Below are positions 53,733-54,561 of a DNA stretch of 54,561 nucleotides, piece by piece. The DNA lies in NCBI GenBank assembly GCA_009885995.1, contig VFJQ01000089.1:1-54561 (forward strand), written 5' to 3'. The position numbers and the translations under genes are program-made. Origin of the DNA: Verrucomicrobiota bacterium (lineage in GTDB: Bacteria > Verrucomicrobiota > Verrucomicrobiia > Chthoniobacterales > Chthoniobacteraceae). Below the pieces are notes generated by a model that was not told the DNA's origin, made no database searches, and saw nothing but the letters and a program-made list of their open reading frames with translations. Positions within the stretch are counted from its first letter, which is position 1; each line of letters begins with the position of its first letter.

Positions 53733-54344
53733 ATGGCACGCTACACTGGACCCAAAGACAAGATTAGTCGCCGCTTTGGCGTGCCACTTTTCGGCACAAC
53801 CAAGACGCTCGAAACCAAGAATTATGCGCCCGGCATGCACGGCCCAAAAGGAGGCCGTCGCAAGTCCAGCGACTATGCTATCGCGCTTGCCGAGAAGCAG
53901 AAACTTCGCTTCCAGTATGGAGTGCTTGAGCGGCAGTTCCGTCGATATTTCGGAATTGCGCAGAAGAAGCGGGGTGTTACCGGCGAACTCCTGCTCCAAA
54001 TGCTCGAGACACGGCTGGACAATGTCGTGTTCCGCCTCGGTCTGGCCAACAGCCGTTCTGCGGCGCGCCAGTTTGTTGGTCATGGCCACATAATGGTCAA
54101 TGGGAGGAAAGTGGATATCCCGAGTTTTTCTGTGAAAGCGGGTGACGTCGTTGCGGTGAAGGAAAGCGCGCGCAGCCGCAGCCTTTCCGCACGCAGCCTC
54201 GAGTTGATGCAGATCACGCCGGTGCCTGACTGGCTCGTGCTGGAGAAGGACAACTTTAGGGGCTCCGTCTCGCGCATCCCTACGCGTGACGAGATCGCGC
54301 CGATCGTCAATGAGCAACTCATTGTCGAACTCTACTCGCGCTGA
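53733..54344 (+). CDS. rpsD: 30S ribosomal protein S4
   Basis: 203 residues. MARYTGPKDKISRRFGVPLF, the GMHGPKGGRRKSSDYAIALA segment without a zinc-binding Cys set (C- form), EKQKLRFQYGVLERQFRRYF and the S4 RNA-binding domain TRLDNVVFRLGLANSRSAAR with QFVGHGHIMVNGRKVDIPSF. A primary 16S binder and repressor of the alpha operon in enterobacteria. Last gene in the window. Confidence 0.98.
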   Translation: MARYTGPKDKISRRFGVPLFGTTKTLETKNYAPGMHGPKGGRRKSSDYAIALAEKQKLRFQYGVLERQFRRYFGIAQKKRGVTGELLLQMLETRLDNVVFRLGLANSRSAARQFVGHGHIMVNGRKVDIPSFSVKAGDVVAVKESARSRSLSARSLELMQITPVPDWLVLEKDNFRGSVSRIPTRDEIAPIVNEQLIVELYSR

Positions 54345-54561
54345 TCTGATCGACACCAGTGTAGTCCAGCGCAAAAAATATTCCATAACGCTTTTTGTTC
54401 GGCTTCAAAGAGTTAAGAGCCTGTCGGACTGAGCTTGTGGCGTTGGCGGTGTGCCTCGCCAGCGCGGCGCCCTCGCCGCAGTGACGCGGCGGATCGCGGG
54501 TTAAAAAGGCGCGCGGCGAGTTGAAAAACGGGCGGCGTTCGGGGGAGGCGGGCGTTTGCTC
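54345..54561. other. 217 bp after rpsD with no gene seen
   Basis: AT-rich at first (AAAAAATATTCC near 54374), then GC-rich, with GCGGCGCCCTCGCCGC (near 54463-54478) resembling a family A half-site. No start of rpoA is recognisable. No hairpin followed by a T-run was found. Confidence 0.6.

Noticed and set aside
54345..54400. Rho-independent terminator after rpsD
   Set aside because: GCGCTG and CAGCGC could pair across about 24 bases, but the following run is A, not T, on the sense strand.

Overview
The window is high-GC bacterial chromosome that looks like Verrucomicrobiota. Evidence: a DUF1800/DUF1501 pair, a sulfatase, a parallel beta-helix protein, a xanthan-lyase-like FAD oxidoreductase, a huge YD-repeat protein, a type II secretion minor-pseudopilin operon, and a str-S10-spc-alpha ribosomal cluster whose genes almost all lack a Shine-Dalgarno sequence. 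The phylum is inferred from gene content and protein style; no rRNA or tRNA gene was seen.

Layout. 1-5.2 kb, plus strand: a DUF1800 gene open at the left edge, its Tat-exported DUF1501 partner, and a protein with a pseudopilin-G-like tail. 5.3-11.6 kb, minus strand: a tight operon in which most genes overlap by ATGA: gspH, gspI, gspJ, gspK, gspL-like and gspM-like, then a proline-rich exported protein and a heavy-metal-binding-domain protein. 11.65-14.9 kb, plus strand: a MacA-MacB-like efflux set of three genes. 15.0-23.5 kb: a PIN toxin, a sulfatase, a beta-helix protein, a wrecked VapBC locus, an FAD oxidoreductase divergent from lactate permease, and an SGNH hydrolase. 23.5-30.3 kb: a 2252-residue exported protein with a teneurin-like domain order (carboxypeptidase-regulatory-like domain, NHL propeller, YD shell, RHS core). 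30.6-37 kb: an exported alpha/beta hydrolase, a conserved small protein, a PIN toxin-antitoxin pair, a small group of unknown genes with 21-bp tandem repeats, and a GT-C-like membrane protein.

37.0-54.3 kb is one co-directional translation cluster: rpsL, rpsG, fusA, rpsJ, rplC, rplD, rplW, rplB, rpsS, [265-residue membrane-anchored coiled-coil protein], rplV, rpsC, rplP, rpmC, rpsQ, rplN, rplX, rplE, rpsH, rplF, rplR, rpsE, rplO, secY, map, [degenerate infA], rpmJ, rpsM, rpsK, rpsD. tuf, rpsN, rpmD, and (within the window) rpoA and rplQ are missing from their usual places.

Most notable: (1) the non-ribosomal coiled-coil gene inside the S10 operon; (2) the N-terminally shortened, divergent IF-1; (3) about 170-bp inverted repeats bounding an 11.5-kb segment, each carrying the 3' ends of two different genes; (4) palindromic REP-like elements lying in frame inside conserved genes as well as between genes; (5) the teneurin-like giant protein.
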